From Myxococcota bacterium (GTDB lineage: Bacteria; Myxococcota_A; UBA9160; SMWR01), in assembly GCA_022447545.1 (NCBI GenBank), contig JAKVBI010000010.1, forward strand, positions 382,006 to 446,005: DNA of 64,000 nt, in the 5' to 3' direction. Position numbers and translations under genes: made by a program. Shown piece by piece: positions 43,224 through 52,075 of this stretch. Below the pieces are notes generated by a model. It was not told the origin of the DNA. It did no database searches and saw nothing but the letters and a program-made list of their open reading frames with translations. Within the stretch, counting starts at the first letter, position 1; each line of letters begins with the position of its first letter.

Positions 43224-44408
43224 ATGTCTTCTCGATTGATTGGGTGGCTCGGGCCTGCAGCATTGGTTTGCCTGTCGCTGATGTTTTCATTCAGCGTCAT
43301 GGAAATCGCAGTGCGTTCGTTTCACCCGGCACCCATTCGATGGGTTTATCCACAGGAGTTCTACGACTTCGACCCTGAAATTGCGCACACGTTGCGACCC
43401 CTACAGCGCTCCTACACCCATGACAAACCCGTCTCCATCAATTCCCTGGGCATCCGAGACCGTGAGTTCTCGGAATCCCCGGAAGCGGGCACCACCCGTA
43501 TCCTTGCCATTGGCGATTCACAAACCTTCGGAAACGGCCTGAACGCAGCCGACACCTGGCCCAAGCAACTGGAGCGCGAGCTCGAAATCAAAAATGATCC
43601 CCAAGGGGTTCGATGGGAGGTGTTGAACGGGGGGATCCCAGGAACGGATACGTGGCAGCACGAACGATGGCTCGGGCGCATGATGGACCTCTATCACCCG
43701 GAAATCGTCGTCCTCGCCTTCTATGTCAATGACGTATCTCCCACCTACTCCCCTCAGCAGCGAGGCAGTGCCAAAAAGTCCAATACTCTGGTGAACCGCG
43801 TGGGTTACTTGCTCAAGCGAAGCGCCGTGGTCAGCCTCGCCTTACAACGCCTCTCAGCGCTCGAACACTCCGAACAATCCAAGCAGGGGAGGGCGTTCGA
43901 AGATTACATTCTCACTGGAGAATTCAACGAGAGGGTCGAGCGCGGGTGGACCCAGGTCACCCAGTCGTTGAAAGCGATGAAGGCAACCACCGATTCGAAG
44001 GGCGCCGATTTCATCCTGGCCATCCTGCCCCGCCGCGACCAGGTCGCGGGAATACTCGAGAGCAATGCCTACAACCGTCGGATCGCAGCCATTGCGACCG
44101 AGGCACGAATCCACAGTGTCGATCTGCTCACCGAGTTGAAACAAGGTTTCGAGACTGATGGACAATCCCTATTCATCCGTTGGGACGGCCATAACTCAGC
44201 CCAAGCAAACAAACTCGTCGCTCAACGGATTTCCAAGGTTCTCCTCTCAAAATCTGCCCACCACTCCTCGAAGACTCAAGCCCACGAGTTCTCGGGCCAG
44301 AGCGCCCAGGGCGCTCGTTTTTCCGAGCCGATCCTCGAAGTCACGCATCGTCACGACAGAATGAGAGCCGGTTCGACCCGACCCGCGAACCCGAACTCGG
44401 GTATCTGA
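43224..44408 (+). CDS. Membrane-anchored SGNH/GDSL hydrolase, polysaccharide locus
   Basis: A 394-residue protein with an N-terminal anchor ('LGPAALVCLSLMFSFSVM') and an SGNH domain: 'ILAIGDSQTFGNGLNAAD' with the Ser nucleophile, 'NGGIPGTDTWQHE' with the oxyanion Gly, 'VVLAFYVNDVSPTY' with the Asn/Asp block, and 'LFIRWDGHNSAQANKLV' with the catalytic Asp/His. The domain is likely periplasmic, consistent with O-acetyl esterase or transferase action on the polymer. Stop and next start overlap (TGATG), so it is co-translated with the ATP-grasp enzyme. Same layout as the protein at 6171. Confidence 0.87.
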   Translation: MSSRLIGWLGPAALVCLSLMFSFSVMEIAVRSFHPAPIRWVYPQEFYDFDPEIAHTLRPLQRSYTHDKPVSINSLGIRDREFSESPEAGTTRILAIGDSQTFGNGLNAADTWPKQLERELEIKNDPQGVRWEVLNGGIPGTDTWQHERWLGRMMDLYHPEIVVLAFYVNDVSPTYSPQQRGSAKKSNTLVNRVGYLLKRSAVVSLALQRLSALEHSEQSKQGRAFEDYILTGEFNERVERGWTQVTQSLKAMKATTDSKGADFILAILPRRDQVAGILESNAYNRRIAAIATEARIHSVDLLTELKQGFETDGQSLFIRWDGHNSAQANKLVAQRISKVLLSKSAHHSSKTQAHEFSGQSAQGARFSEPILEVTHRHDRMRAGSTRPANPNSGI

Positions 44409-45610
44409 TGGCCCGTGCGCGGCCCACATCCGTGATATTGCTGGGTGGCCAGGAAAATGCACTGTCGATCCTACGATCTCTGCACCGACACGGTGTTCCC
44501 GTCATCCTCTCGGCCCCCGAACAAAGTTGGGCCCTTCGATCCCGTTACTGCCATGGACGTCACCCCATTCCCGAGGGTATGGATCCACAGATTTTCTGGG
44601 AAGAATTACTAATCGGACCCAACCATCCACAACTGCGGGGGTGCGTCATCCTGGCATGCAGCGATGACGCTATCGAATTCATGGCGATGCATCGCTCTGA
44701 ACTGCGAAGCGGGGGCTACATCCTCGATGATCACGTCTCAAACCAACAACTCCAGTTGCTCAACAGGCACATCACGTTGGAGCTCGCTTCTCTGGCGGGC
44801 ATCCCAACCCCTCGGCATTGGGCAGTTGAAAGGCCAGAGGACATCGAAGCAATCGAAAGCGAAATTGAATTTCCCGCGGTCGTCGTGCCGAAACAAATCC
44901 CCCTGTTCGAACGAATCCATGGAAAAAAGCGTCTCCTCATCGATGACTTCTCCCGACTTCTCAGTATTGGCCAGCACGCCCATGCCAGAGGGATCGAGCT
45001 CACAGTCTGTGAGAACATCCCAGGACCCGACGATCTAGCGAGCCGATACTCGACTTATATCGATCGACAAGGGAATGCGCTTTTTCGCTTCACTAGGCGG
45101 ATTCTGAAATGTTCCTCCGCCGAGTATGGGAAGGGCGTTCACTTTCGCGCGCAATGGCTTCCAGAAACTGCCGAGATCGGCGAGAAATTCTTCCGAAGCA
45201 TAAATTTCACTGGCCTCGGGACGGTGGACCTCAAACAGGACCCCCGCAACGGGGAGCTCAAACTCATTCACTGTGATGCCAGGTTCACATCCGACCAGGA
45301 ACTTCTGATCCGATCGAACCTCGACAGCTCGTGGATCATCTACAATCATCTGGCAGCTCATCGAACAATTCGCCCCGCTCCAATCCTCAACGGAGCACGA
45401 CTCTGGTGTGGCTACGAGGATTTCAACGCTTTCCGGGAGTTGAGAGCTCGGAATGAGTTGGATTGGGCAGGTTGGATACGAAGTATCGCTCGCCCGGCAG
45501 GACGACCGTACTTCTCTTTCGAAGACCCACATCCGGCGTTGGCAAAAGCATTCCACACCGGGATCCAGAAGCTTCGGGCCGGGCGACAGGGACAGGTGAA
45601 TGAATTGTAG
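44408..45610 (+). CDS. ATP-grasp domain carboxylate-amine ligase-like protein, copy 1
   Basis: A 400-residue ATP-grasp protein. 'VILLGGQENALSILRSLHRHGVPVIL' is the N-terminal pre-ATP-grasp Rossmann part, 'AVVVPKQIPLF' the Lys of the ATP loop, 'VCENIPGPDDLASRYST' a central strand, and 'LKLIHCDARFTSDQELL' the metal-binding strand with a variant of the usual E-x-N-x-R. Relatives ligate amino acids to carboxylates, as in D-aspartate ligase or carbamoyl-phosphate-type synthesis. Here it may attach an amino acid to a sugar acid. One-nt overlap with the upstream SGNH gene. Confidence 0.8.
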   Translation: MARARPTSVILLGGQENALSILRSLHRHGVPVILSAPEQSWALRSRYCHGRHPIPEGMDPQIFWEELLIGPNHPQLRGCVILACSDDAIEFMAMHRSELRSGGYILDDHVSNQQLQLLNRHITLELASLAGIPTPRHWAVERPEDIEAIESEIEFPAVVVPKQIPLFERIHGKKRLLIDDFSRLLSIGQHAHARGIELTVCENIPGPDDLASRYSTYIDRQGNALFRFTRRILKCSSAEYGKGVHFRAQWLPETAEIGEKFFRSINFTGLGTVDLKQDPRNGELKLIHCDARFTSDQELLIRSNLDSSWIIYNHLAAHRTIRPAPILNGARLWCGYEDFNAFRELRARNELDWAGWIRSIARPAGRPYFSFEDPHPALAKAFHTGIQKLRAGRQGQVNEL

Positions 45611-46268
45611 GGGCACCCGCTGACCCGAGGCGCCTCATGGTTCAAAGCCAGAAGAACTGACCGAGAAGCTTCCCTGGCGATAGAGAGGATTAGAGGACGA
45701 CCCCGATTCGGTCGAAGGAAATCTGTTCTTCGACAGGAAGCTGCGATTCGAATCCACGCCTTCAGTGCGCAAATTACTGAACCTTCCAAATGCGCTGTGG
45801 GTTTTGAGCCCAAGGACAGGAGCGGACTCCATTGGAGGTGGAGCTGGCGAGCTGAGGGATCCCACGAGCAGGGGATGATTGAGCCTCAGCAGGTCGGAAC
45901 AAGGACCAGAATCGGCCGACCTCGCCATCGGTCGCCGAGCGCGCGGAAGCACCCAACCGAGGGCTCGTATTTCGGAACCCTTCGCGCCTTTCAATCAATC
46001 ATGTCGTAGCGCGTGAACAACCCATGAAATGCCATCACGAGGGCCCAAAACGGTACCAAGCCGTCTATCGGCAGGATTGATTTTTTCCGACCCTCCAAGG
46101 GCTCGAACCCTTCTCGCCCACGCAACTCGCTCGCGAAACCGGCGTACCCGCGCGGCGAGCGGGACTGAGACGCCGGAATGCGTTCCCTGATTCCCCACGG
46201 CTCGGTCCTTCACTTCTCCACGTCACTTTCTCTGGGTTCGGTGTACTCACCTGCGTGGGAGGTAAGCC
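45611..46268. other. 658-nt gap without a convincing intact gene
   Basis: Between the ATP-grasp stop and the dioxygenase-like start no complete coding region with good coding character is visible on either strand. The right half carries a minus-strand remnant (45991-46209, listed separately). GGGAGGT just before 46269 is the ribosome site of the next gene. No repeats or RNA structures stand out in the left half. Confidence 0.6.
45991..46209 (-). pseudogene. Possible 3' remnant of a gene, minus strand
   Basis: A 72-codon open frame without an ATG, from just after a stop at 46210-46212 to a TGA at 45991-45993. Its translation has a folded-protein look: 'GYAGFASELRGREGFEPLEG' then a hydrophobic 'LPIDGLVPFWALVMAFHGLF' and a short end 'TRYDMID'. 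It reads like the C-terminal tail of a larger, membrane-touching protein whose upstream part has been lost. I cannot name the family. It may simply be chance in GC-rich DNA. Confidence 0.3.
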
Positions 46269-47309
46269 ATGGAATCCGATTCAGTGAGCGTAGAGAACCG
46301 GAAACTCGCGATCTTCGCGTTCGAACCCGCGGACTACACGGCAATGTACCGTGAGCGAGGATTTGCCCTCATTCCCCAGGGCGTCACGCCGGAGTTCATC
46401 CGATACGCGATTCACTACGCGTCAAAACTCGAATCCTCTCCGGGGGACGCGAGCCTCAACGAGCCCCTGGATCAGGGAGGGAAGCGGCAATTCCTGATGG
46501 AGTTCCCCGATTCCACCAACTATCCCGAAGAGATCTACGAAACCATCGCTTCTCTGGCAGGGCTCGAAGCCTCGCGAATGATGCTGAGCGAACGGCACGT
46601 CAAGTTCTATGACCGCAAGAATGCTCCCAAGAATCCAGCTCCCAGAAAGGATCGCCTGGCATCCTCGATTTGTGTGGGAATCGCATTGAACTGTCCGGGA
46701 GAGTCGAGACTCGTCCTCTATCCCGACCATGAAAACGCCCTGAACGTCTATTCGAGCTCCGCGGAATGGCGGCAACACCTAGACAAAGACGAATTGCCTG
46801 AGAGAGTCCTGGAAGACATTGAACCGGTGGAGATCGCCATGGAAACCGGGGACGTGGTCGTGTTCTCCGGAAATACGATTTACCACGAGCGGATCTCTCC
46901 GGGTGCATCCTCCATCATCTACCTGAAGCTCAACGACCTTCGCCTGGACCCGAGCTGTGAAGACCCACACACCGCCCCCATGCGAGCTCGGTCCATTCGT
47001 CTCCTCGAAGATTCTTCCGACGAGGAACTCCTGGGTCTCCGAACCCTGCTCTCCCCTCGGCTCGAGGGAATCACCTGCCGGTACACCCGCCATCACTGGA
47101 TGGAAGTGATGGAGGGGAGAGTTGCCGGCGAAGAGACGTTCGGATTGTGCGAGATCGAGTGGAAGATTCTTCGTTTACTGGACGACCGAATCGATGAAGT
47201 TCGCTCTCTGATTGCACGAGCCGGCTTCCCAGCCCATCGGGCCAGAGAATACGCCAGCATGATTCGCCGTCTGGTCCAGGTGGGTGCGCTCGAATTGCAC
47301 ACGGTGTGA
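46269..47309 (+). CDS. Dioxygenase-like protein with C-terminal winged-helix-like domain, uncertain
   Basis: A 346-residue soluble protein. Residues about 150-235 look like a double-stranded beta-helix: 'RLVLYPDHENALNVYSSS', 'ETGDVVVFSGNTIYHERISPGAS' and 'IIYLKLNDLRLDP', as in phytanoyl-CoA-dioxygenase-like Fe(II)/2-oxoglutarate enzymes. The H-x-D/E pair is not clear. The last 75 residues ('EIEWKILRLLDDRIDEV... RRLVQVGALEL') resemble a winged-helix or PqqD-like module. GGGAGGT precedes ATG 46269. It is the first gene of a plus-strand group with GT39, flippase, GT2 and aminotransferase genes, so it may modify a sugar or lipid intermediate. Confidence 0.6.
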   Translation: MESDSVSVENRKLAIFAFEPADYTAMYRERGFALIPQGVTPEFIRYAIHYASKLESSPGDASLNEPLDQGGKRQFLMEFPDSTNYPEEIYETIASLAGLEASRMMLSERHVKFYDRKNAPKNPAPRKDRLASSICVGIALNCPGESRLVLYPDHENALNVYSSSAEWRQHLDKDELPERVLEDIEPVEIAMETGDVVVFSGNTIYHERISPGASSIIYLKLNDLRLDPSCEDPHTAPMRARSIRLLEDSSDEELLGLRTLLSPRLEGITCRYTRHHWMEVMEGRVAGEETFGLCEIEWKILRLLDDRIDEVRSLIARAGFPAHRAREYASMIRRLVQVGALELHTV

Positions 47310-47322
47310 ACCCAAGGCACTC

Positions 47323-47447
47323 ACGCACGGGTCTCCGGGCCTCGGTGCATCCGTGACGCAGACCGCGTCAACCTCCCCCCCGGATGAGCCGATGAGCGAC
47401 GAGACGAGGCTCGCAAAGAGCCGGACTCCAACCGGAGACCCGTGCGT
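47323..47447. repeat. 16-bp perfect inverted repeat spaced by 93 nt
   Basis: ACGCACGGGTCTCCGG at 47323-47338 and its exact reverse complement at 47432-47447. It begins 13 nt after the dioxygenase-like stop and encloses the ATG 47392 proposed as the start of the next gene. In RNA it could form a long hairpin that hides that start region. Confidence 0.85.
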
Positions 47448-49428
47448 AACCGAACGCCATTCGGAATCAATCGGGTTGGGAGAGGGTTTGCGATCAGTCA
47501 CCGATCGAATGCGCACGGTATCCCGCGAGACGTGGATCCTCGTGGTCATCGTCGCGCTCGGTGTTGCGCTGCGATTCGTAGGCATCGGGCGACTTTCCTT
47601 TGCCGGAGATGAGGAGACGACGACACTCGCCGCCCTCGCTCTCCTCGAAGGCTGGCCCCCCATCCTCCCCGGTGGTCTGGTCTACGTCCGCGGGCTTCCC
47701 TTCACCGGTTTCGAGGCGCTGGCCATCGCCTGCTTTGGCGTTGGTGAAGCTTCGCTTCGCCTGTTTCCCGTGCTGTTTGCCGGTCCCCGCATTGTTGCCG
47801 CCTGGTGGTTGGCTCGCCCCTTCCTCGGCTCCCCCCTGGCGCTCGTGGTGGCGGCTCTCCTCGCGCTTGCACCCCTCGACGTAGAGCAGTCCAGAAATGC
47901 CCGGATGTACTCGATGTTCGCAACCCTCGATCTCGTGGGAATAGCGGCAGTCATTCATCTCGCACTCGGGCGCCGAAAGGCAGGCATGGCCCTGGGCTTC
48001 AGCCTTGCGTCAGTGGTCACGCACATCGTCGCGGTCACTCATGCGGTGGTCCCATGGGCAGCGGCCATGGGGGCAGGGCTCGACAAGCGCCGACGCATTC
48101 TCGTAGCCTCGATTGGCCTGGCCAGCGCACTCACCTACCTCGCCATGAACGAGTTCTCCCGCTGGGCCTATTCAATCGGGGTCTCGACCGGAAGCCATGG
48201 ATCGACGGGAGATGGCGGCCCTGTCGCTCGACACTTCCAGGCGATGGGTGACGTACTGGCCACGGGATCGGGCACGCTCGTGATGGCCGCGGGACTCACT
48301 TCGGGCGTCGCTCTCTGGGCTTGGCGCTGGCAGGCGATTCCGGGTGCACTCTCCCGGCTTGCCGGGCTTGCGGCTCTTCTGGCAGGTGCCTGCGCGAGCC
48401 CGGTCCTCGCGGGAATGGCCTGGGTGGCATGCGTGATGTTTTCAGAAATGCCGACCGCCCAACTCCACCGTCGCGCATGGCCGGCTCTGACCGCGCCCTG
48501 GTTCGCGATCGGAGGTTGGTTCATCGCCAAATTGACGCGAACCGAGCTCTCTCGGGAGAGCGTCATCGGAGCCATTGAGTTTCTCCTCAACTTTCCCGCA
48601 CCCAACTGGTTCGAACTCGCGACATCCGGTCCCGGATTGTTCCTTTTGGCACTGGTCGGAGTTGGAGTCGCCATTTCTCGCTCCAGAACCCAGTTGTTAC
48701 CGGGGGTCTGGTTCGCCCTCGTTCTGGCAGCCTTCGCGCCCGCACTGATCAGCGGTCTCGAAGCGCGAAAAGCCGGGCTGCGCTTTGAGATCCACGCCCT
48801 GGCGCCGCTTCTCATCTTGGCGGTTCTCGGCGGCCAGGCATTGCTCGAATGGCTAAAACTGCAGCCGAAAGCCCTCCTGGCGGGAACTGCCTTGCTGGTA
48901 GGTTGCGCGCTGCGTCCGGACTACACCATCGAAGCCATCACTCGGGAACACGGCCTCTTGGATTCTCCCTTCGCAGCCAAGGTGGCACCCGACCACAGAG
49001 GCGCTGCCGAATTTTTGCGCCTACACGCCGCGGAGAACGAGTGGATCGTTGCCGAAGACCCGCTTCAGCAACACCTGCTGGCAGGTCGCGCGGAGTGGTG
49101 GCTTCGAAAACCAGGCGATGCCAGGGCGTTCCTGCGTGAAGACCCAGTGGACGGCCAACTCCGAGATTTCTACACCGGGGCGGAACTCGTTCCCGACCTG
49201 GGAACACTCCGAACCCTCACGCGAGAACGATCCCAAGAGGTCGTGTGGTTGGTGACATCCGGTGAGTGCGAGGTCCGCCCCTCGTGGTACCGAACCCCGG
49301 AAACAGACGCCCTGTTGAAAAGTTGGCGCCCTCTGGCCTGGTTCGTCGGAAAAGACAATCTCACACGGGTCTACCGATTGGTAGACGGAGAACCCGAGCC
49401 CCCGATCACTCTGGGTCAGCTGCAATGA
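47392..49428 (+). CDS. GT39/ArnT-like integral membrane glycosyltransferase
   Basis: A protein of about 678 residues with about twelve spans, followed by a periplasmic C-terminal domain. After TM1 the loop reads 'IGRLSFAGDEETTTLAALAL', the acidic pair typical of GT39/GT83 enzymes, and 'DVEQSRNARMYSMFATLDLVG' matches their second conserved region. Such enzymes transfer a sugar from polyprenyl phosphate on the periplasmic side. Start is uncertain: ATG 47392 lies between the arms of a 16-bp inverted repeat, while ATG 47509 begins directly before TM1; residues before that are low-complexity. The stop overlaps the flippase ATG (ATGA). Confidence 0.82.
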   Translation: MSDETRLAKSRTPTGDPCVTERHSESIGLGEGLRSVTDRMRTVSRETWILVVIVALGVALRFVGIGRLSFAGDEETTTLAALALLEGWPPILPGGLVYVRGLPFTGFEALAIACFGVGEASLRLFPVLFAGPRIVAAWWLARPFLGSPLALVVAALLALAPLDVEQSRNARMYSMFATLDLVGIAAVIHLALGRRKAGMALGFSLASVVTHIVAVTHAVVPWAAAMGAGLDKRRRILVASIGLASALTYLAMNEFSRWAYSIGVSTGSHGSTGDGGPVARHFQAMGDVLATGSGTLVMAAGLTSGVALWAWRWQAIPGALSRLAGLAALLAGACASPVLAGMAWVACVMFSEMPTAQLHRRAWPALTAPWFAIGGWFIAKLTRTELSRESVIGAIEFLLNFPAPNWFELATSGPGLFLLALVGVGVAISRSRTQLLPGVWFALVLAAFAPALISGLEARKAGLRFEIHALAPLLILAVLGGQALLEWLKLQPKALLAGTALLVGCALRPDYTIEAITREHGLLDSPFAAKVAPDHRGAAEFLRLHAAENEWIVAEDPLQQHLLAGRAEWWLRKPGDARAFLREDPVDGQLRDFYTGAELVPDLGTLRTLTRERSQEVVWLVTSGECEVRPSWYRTPETDALLKSWRPLAWFVGKDNLTRVYRLVDGEPEPPITLGQLQ

Positions 49429-50939
49429 GCACTGACACCACCATCCCGGTCTCTTCGAAGATGGCCGCCTCCAGCACCACCGGCTCTCGGGTCGTACGCA
49501 ATACGGCCATGCTCGGAGCGGGCCACGCAGTTCGCCTCCTGATGGGATCTGCAACGACGATTCTCATTACAGATCTGCTGGGAACCCAATACGGCCTGCT
49601 GATCGGGGCTCAGCGCTTCGTGGACGTTTTCCGCCTGGTCATGCTGTTTGGACTGAACACGCTGCTCATTCGCGGGGTGGCCCGTGCCGACGAATCGCCC
49701 GGCACACTCTTGGGCAGCATCGTCAGCCTCCGATTGGCTCTGGGCTGCGTTTTCGTGCTCCTCACCTCCGTTACCGCGATCGCCAGTGGGTACATGCCCG
49801 AACACCGCTGGCTGGTATGGGTTTTTATCGCCGTCTCGTGGGGCTACGTCGGCGTGGAAACCCTGACGGGATTCTGCGAAGGCCACGAGCGCATGGACAG
49901 AACGGCTCCTCTTCCAGTGACCCGGTCGATCCTCATGCTGACGGGTACCTTGATCGTGGCCCACAATGGCAGCGGTCTGCATGGAATCGCTGTCGTATTC
50001 CTCATCACCCAGACACTCCAATTGGCACTGAGCTTCGCGCTTGCACGGCCTCTCCTGAAGGGGATTCGCCCCCGCGCGTCTCAGACGCGAATGCGGAGCC
50101 TCTTGCGCGATGGTCCTCACTACATGGCCGTGGGCCTTGCCTACGCGGCCCTGCGCGGAACGAGCGTCGTGCTCCTCACACGGCTCGCGCCCAGCGCGGA
50201 AACCGCCATGTTCGGGGCCGCCCTCAATTTCGTGGATCTCCTCTTCGTTCTTCCGCTCTTGGCCCAAAGAGCCTTCCTTCCTGTTTTCAGCCGTACCGAC
50301 GGAGCCAAGGAGAGCAAAGAAGCCACTACCATCGCAAAGAACGGAGTCTATGCGTTCTCCTCGGTGCTGATCCCCGCCGCCGCGGGCCTTCACATGCTGG
50401 CGGACTCCGTGGTGGCCCTCTACCCGAGTGGCGAATTCACGGCAGCCGCTCCAGTCCTGCGGGTGTTGGCCCTGGGCATCGTCTTCACCTGCATGAGTTC
50501 GGTCTCCGCCACGTTCCTGACCGGGCGAGGGCGCGTGTCCGACGTCCTCCGCTCCTACGCACTGGCTCTACCCCTCCAAGCCGGACTGTGCCTCTGGACC
50601 ATTGGTCCACTTGGCGCCGTTGGAGCCGCTATCGCCACCGTGTCCGCCCAAGGCGTCCTTTGCCTCGGGCTCGTTTTACGCGCTCGCCGTGAAGGCATGC
50701 AACTGCCAGGGCAGGGGATGTTCCGTCACGTCCTCGCGGCAGGGGTGATGATGGTGGCCCTCGTTCCGTTCCAAGACATGATCATCCCGGTATCTGCCCT
50801 TTTCGGTGTTCTCGTCTACACGGTCGTCTTGCTGACGCTCTGTCCAGCCAACAGTTACGAAAGAAGCCTGACCTCTCGCCTTCGAGTGATATTCCGCGAA
50901 TTCATCGCCCGTGAAATCTCCAGAAGACGAACGAGATAG
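49425..50939 (+). CDS. MOP/Wzx-type polysaccharide flippase
   Basis: A 504-residue protein with about twelve to fourteen membrane spans. 'RNTAMLGAGHAVRLLMGSATTILITDLLGTQYGLLIGAQRFVDV' (across TM1-2) and 'LMLFGLNTLLIRGVAR' are the common N-terminal pattern of Wzx/MATE-like exporters that flip undecaprenyl-linked oligosaccharide across the inner membrane. ATG 49425 overlaps the GT39 stop by 4 nt. The pairing with an O-antigen-ligase-like protein at 55781 suggests a Wzx/Wzy-type route. Confidence 0.9.
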   Translation: MSTDTTIPVSSKMAASSTTGSRVVRNTAMLGAGHAVRLLMGSATTILITDLLGTQYGLLIGAQRFVDVFRLVMLFGLNTLLIRGVARADESPGTLLGSIVSLRLALGCVFVLLTSVTAIASGYMPEHRWLVWVFIAVSWGYVGVETLTGFCEGHERMDRTAPLPVTRSILMLTGTLIVAHNGSGLHGIAVVFLITQTLQLALSFALARPLLKGIRPRASQTRMRSLLRDGPHYMAVGLAYAALRGTSVVLLTRLAPSAETAMFGAALNFVDLLFVLPLLAQRAFLPVFSRTDGAKESKEATTIAKNGVYAFSSVLIPAAAGLHMLADSVVALYPSGEFTAAAPVLRVLALGIVFTCMSSVSATFLTGRGRVSDVLRSYALALPLQAGLCLWTIGPLGAVGAAIATVSAQGVLCLGLVLRARREGMQLPGQGMFRHVLAAGVMMVALVPFQDMIIPVSALFGVLVYTVVLLTLCPANSYERSLTSRLRVIFREFIAREISRRRTR

Positions 50940-50953
50940 AGGAAAACGACGCC

Positions 50954-52075
50954 ATGGATTTCTACTGGCTGATCATTTGGGCCTCCCTGGGCTGGGTAGC
51001 CTTTGGTTACGCGGGCTACCCCCTGGCCTTATGGCTTATGAGTCGACTGTCTCCGAGGCCCGTCGTCGAAGCCGAGTGTTCTGCATTCATCTCCGTCATC
51101 ATCACGGTCTACAACGGGGAACGTGAACTTCAGAGAAAGCTCGAAAACACCCTGGGCCAGCAATACGGAGGAAATTTCGAGATCATTGTCGCCTCGGACG
51201 GTTCGACCGACGGCAGCGATGAAATTGCACGAAGCTTCGAGGATCGGGGAGTTCGTTGGGTCCGAAACGCAGAAAACTCCGGCAAAGAAACCGCCCAGGC
51301 CCTCGCCATCTCCCAGGCACGTGGCGAGATCCTGGTGTTCACAGACACCAGTGCGATTCTGGAGCCGAATGCTCTGGCGTGCATCCTTCGGCCCTTCGCA
51401 GACCCCGCCATAGGCTGCGTGAGCAGTGAAGACGTGGTCGATCCCGAGCAGGGCGAAGGCGCGTACGTCCGATTCGAAATGGCCCTGCGCCGTCTCGAAA
51501 GCGAAGCATCAACACTGGTCGGACTATCGGGCTCCTTCTTTGCGGCTCGGCGCGAGTTGTGCGACCCGTGGCCCACCGACCTGGCCAGTGATTTCCGCAT
51601 GGGTATCGAAGCCGCATCTCGCGGCAGGAGGGCGGTTTGCCAACCCAGTGCGCGAGCCCGAATCCCGGTTACCCACAAGGCCGGTGGTGAATGGCGCCGC
51701 AAGGTGCGGACGTTCCGACGGGGGATCGCAGTCCTGATGGAGTACCGCGCGATGCTTCGACCGTCTCAGGGCCGCGCCGCGTTCTCACTCTGGGGACACA
51801 AGCTTGCCCGCTTTACCTCGCCGTTCGCACTGATCACCTTGTTTGTAGCCAGTGGGCTTGCAGCCGTACACGATGACTTCGCCCTCGTCCTCTGGTGCGG
51901 GCAGATCTTCCTCTATGGGCTGGGCGGTGCGAGCCTGCTCCTGCCCCCCCTGGGAGAGCACCTCATTCCACGGCTCGCGAGTTTTTTCCTTCTCGTCAAC
52001 GCAGCGGTAATGAACGCCTGGATCTATCACTTGCGTGGACAGCGGGCCGTAAAATGGGAACCCACCCAACGATGA
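50954..52075 (+). CDS. GT2 membrane glycosyltransferase
   Basis: A 373-residue GT-A enzyme. A short N-terminal anchor precedes 'FISVIITVYNGERELQRKLEN', 'IIVASDGSTDGSDEIARSF' (the D-G-S motif), 'VFTDTSAILEPNALACILRPF' (D-x-S/D region) and 'SDFRMGIEAASRGRRAVCQ'; three C-terminal hydrophobic spans follow. It adds a sugar from a nucleotide donor at the cytoplasmic face. GAGGAAA precedes ATG 50954. The stop overlaps the DegT aminotransferase ATG by 4 nt. Confidence 0.9.
   Translation: MDFYWLIIWASLGWVAFGYAGYPLALWLMSRLSPRPVVEAECSAFISVIITVYNGERELQRKLENTLGQQYGGNFEIIVASDGSTDGSDEIARSFEDRGVRWVRNAENSGKETAQALAISQARGEILVFTDTSAILEPNALACILRPFADPAIGCVSSEDVVDPEQGEGAYVRFEMALRRLESEASTLVGLSGSFFAARRELCDPWPTDLASDFRMGIEAASRGRRAVCQPSARARIPVTHKAGGEWRRKVRTFRRGIAVLMEYRAMLRPSQGRAAFSLWGHKLARFTSPFALITLFVASGLAAVHDDFALVLWCGQIFLYGLGGASLLLPPLGEHLIPRLASFFLLVNAAVMNAWIYHLRGQRAVKWEPTQR

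Noticed and set aside
45635-45994. Minus-strand 119-codon frame in the 658-nt gap
   Set aside because: Ser/Arg/Pro-rich with no domain or ribosome site; looks like random open frame in GC-rich DNA.
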